Shown here piece after piece: positions 63,319 to 64,000 of a stretch of DNA of 64,000 bases. The stretch comes from Oscillatoria nigro-viridis PCC 7112. Its GTDB lineage: Bacteria > Cyanobacteriota > Cyanobacteriia > Cyanobacteriales > Microcoleaceae. The stretch lies in assembly GCF_000317475.1 (NCBI RefSeq), contig NC_019729.1, positions 6,090,501 through 6,154,500 of the forward strand, written 5' to 3'. The notes beneath the pieces were generated by a model. That model saw only the letters and a program-made list of their open reading frames with translations. It did no database searches and was not told the origin of the DNA. A program made the translations under genes and the position numbers. How positions within the stretch are numbered: position 1 is the stretch's first letter; every line of letters starts with the position of its first letter.

Positions 63319-63489
63319 CGGCACATCTACCTGAAGTTATATATCTAGGTTAGCGACAATTACCCCGACTTTGACAAGTTTTTTGCTGATTAATTTGCAA
63401 AAGTTATGCCCATTAAAACAGCCTCATCAGAAGGCTCTCTTGTGCTGAAGTCATTAGTCAGAAGAAAAAAGAATAAACCAGGAAGAAAA

Positions 63490-63508
63490 AATAAGGAAGA
63501 TTCTTCCT
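63490..63508 (-). terminator. Intrinsic terminator of the STAS gene
   Basis: On the minus strand AGGAAGAATCTTCCT is followed by TATTTTTTC. Located about 32 bp beyond the STAS stop. Confidence 0.65.
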
Positions 63509-63539
63509 ATCCCCCACTCTCCCCTCTCTCACTCTCCCT

Positions 63540-63896
63540 CTAGCTAGCAAGACTTTGCAAACCTCCTAACGGTTCAGTTAGCTCACTTTTGAGATAAAAT
63601 TCTTCTGCAAACGGCAAACAATGAAATATTTGCTGTAGTCCCGTGAGTTCAAATAGAATTCTAACTTGTGCGCTCATGGCAGAGATCAAAAGTATACATT
63701 CGCTGTCTCTAACTAATTTCACGATCGCCACTACAGCCATTAACTCGGAATTTTTCAGGAAATTTATTTTTGAGAAATCCAGCATAATAATTTTGCCACC
63801 GCTTTCAATTAGGCGCTGTATTTCTTTCTGAAACAGAGCCAATTGAGAATTTTCCAAAACCTCATGAGACAAAACAATTTTAACTAGAACGTTCAT
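63540..63896 (-). CDS. STAS-domain protein (anti-sigma factor antagonist-like)
   Basis: 118 aa from the ATG at 63896, preceded by GAGGTG; a GTG two codons upstream is possible. One STAS fold: an N-terminal strand, IQRLIESGGKIIMLDFSKIN, then FLKNSELMAVVAIVKLVRDS, where the Ser at the start of the helix occupies the phosphorylation position of SpoIIAA/RsbV, although the usual Asp-Ser is Asn-Ser here. RVLFEL-type segment RILFELTGLQQIFHCLPFAE follows. Such proteins are targets of SpoIIE/RsbU phosphatases such as the one at 3.0-5.1 kb, but there is no direct link. Confidence 0.82.
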   Translation of the reverse strand: MNVLVKIVLSHEVLENSQLALFQKEIQRLIESGGKIIMLDFSKINFLKNSELMAVVAIVKLVRDSECILLISAMSAQVRILFELTGLQQIFHCLPFAEEFYLKSELTEPLGGLQSLAS

Positions 63897-63947
63897 TTTC
63901 ACCTCAATGCTTGTTTTAATTATTAAATGACTTTTGATGAAAACCGA

Positions 63948-63980
63948 GTAAGGTGCTCTGTGGGCACCTTACCTTTTTAC
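63948..63980 (+). terminator. Terminator-like hairpin at the window edge
   Basis: Perfect 9-bp stem GTAAGGTGC/GCACCTTAC with a 7-nt loop, followed by CTTTTTAC. Oriented like a plus-strand terminator but no plus-strand gene ends here, so it may be a dispersed palindrome or belong to the STAS upstream region. Confidence 0.4.
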
Positions 63981-64000
63981 CCTTAACTCGCAGATTCCAG

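Overview
The window reads as a chromosomal segment of a filamentous, probably non-heterocystous cyanobacterium (Microcoleus/Oscillatoria/Phormidium-like). Evidence includes many HIP1-type octamers (GCGATCGC), an NDH-1 ndhB gene, a PlmA-type GntR regulator, an Ftn2/ZipN division protein, nblS next to purD, a 6S-like RNA behind purK, long heptameric tandem repeats in spacers, and many IS relics. Genus is inference; I ran no searches.

Layout. 1-6.4 kb: end of a receiver-histidine kinase, a secreted alpha/beta hydrolase, an IS630 relic carrying a small palindromic insertion, then an operon of a binding lipoprotein and a membrane Cache-HAMP-PP2C phosphatase. 6.7-19.8 kb: ndhB, a Uma2 nuclease, a cyclic-peptide-type ABC exporter with a GNAT enzyme, an ArsC-like protein, DUF4332, an aminopeptidase P, a GAF-PAS adenylate cyclase, plmA, a nitroreductase and a repeat-containing single-span membrane protein. 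19.8-22 kb: nested transposon debris around a complete TnpB gene. 22.3-27.1 kb: a receiver / CheC / PAS-GAF-GGDEF operon, a TPR protein, rplT-rpmI. 27.3-29.5 kb: a McrB-N/HNH restriction-like gene interrupted by one in-frame TAG, IS debris, a retropepsin-like protease. 29.7-35.2 kb: pdhA, ftn2, a glycosyltransferase.

35.2-40.4 kb is one very large CRISPR array: 71 repeats by hand count (70 apparently identical 37-mers plus one degenerate distal copy) and 70 spacers of 33-44 nt. It is transcribed on the minus strand, with the leader at the high-coordinate side. No cas gene is present anywhere in the window. The leader side holds a fold-back element and a 73-bp tandem repeat.

41.4-64 kb: dienelactone hydrolase, S1-domain RNA-binding protein, a decayed DDE insertion sequence with intact ends, an exopolysaccharide export/polymerisation locus (Wzc-like, Wza-like, Wzy/ligase-like), nblS, purD, purK, 6S RNA, FkbM methyltransferase, M42 peptidase, tRNA-Glu, a NucS-like nuclease with a possible RAMA domain, two glycosidases and a STAS protein.

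Themes: dense signalling (two histidine kinases, cyclic-di-GMP, cAMP, PP2C/STAS), defence or mobile DNA (cas-less CRISPR, split McrB-N/HNH, NucS-like, Uma2, TnpB), and cell-surface polysaccharide.
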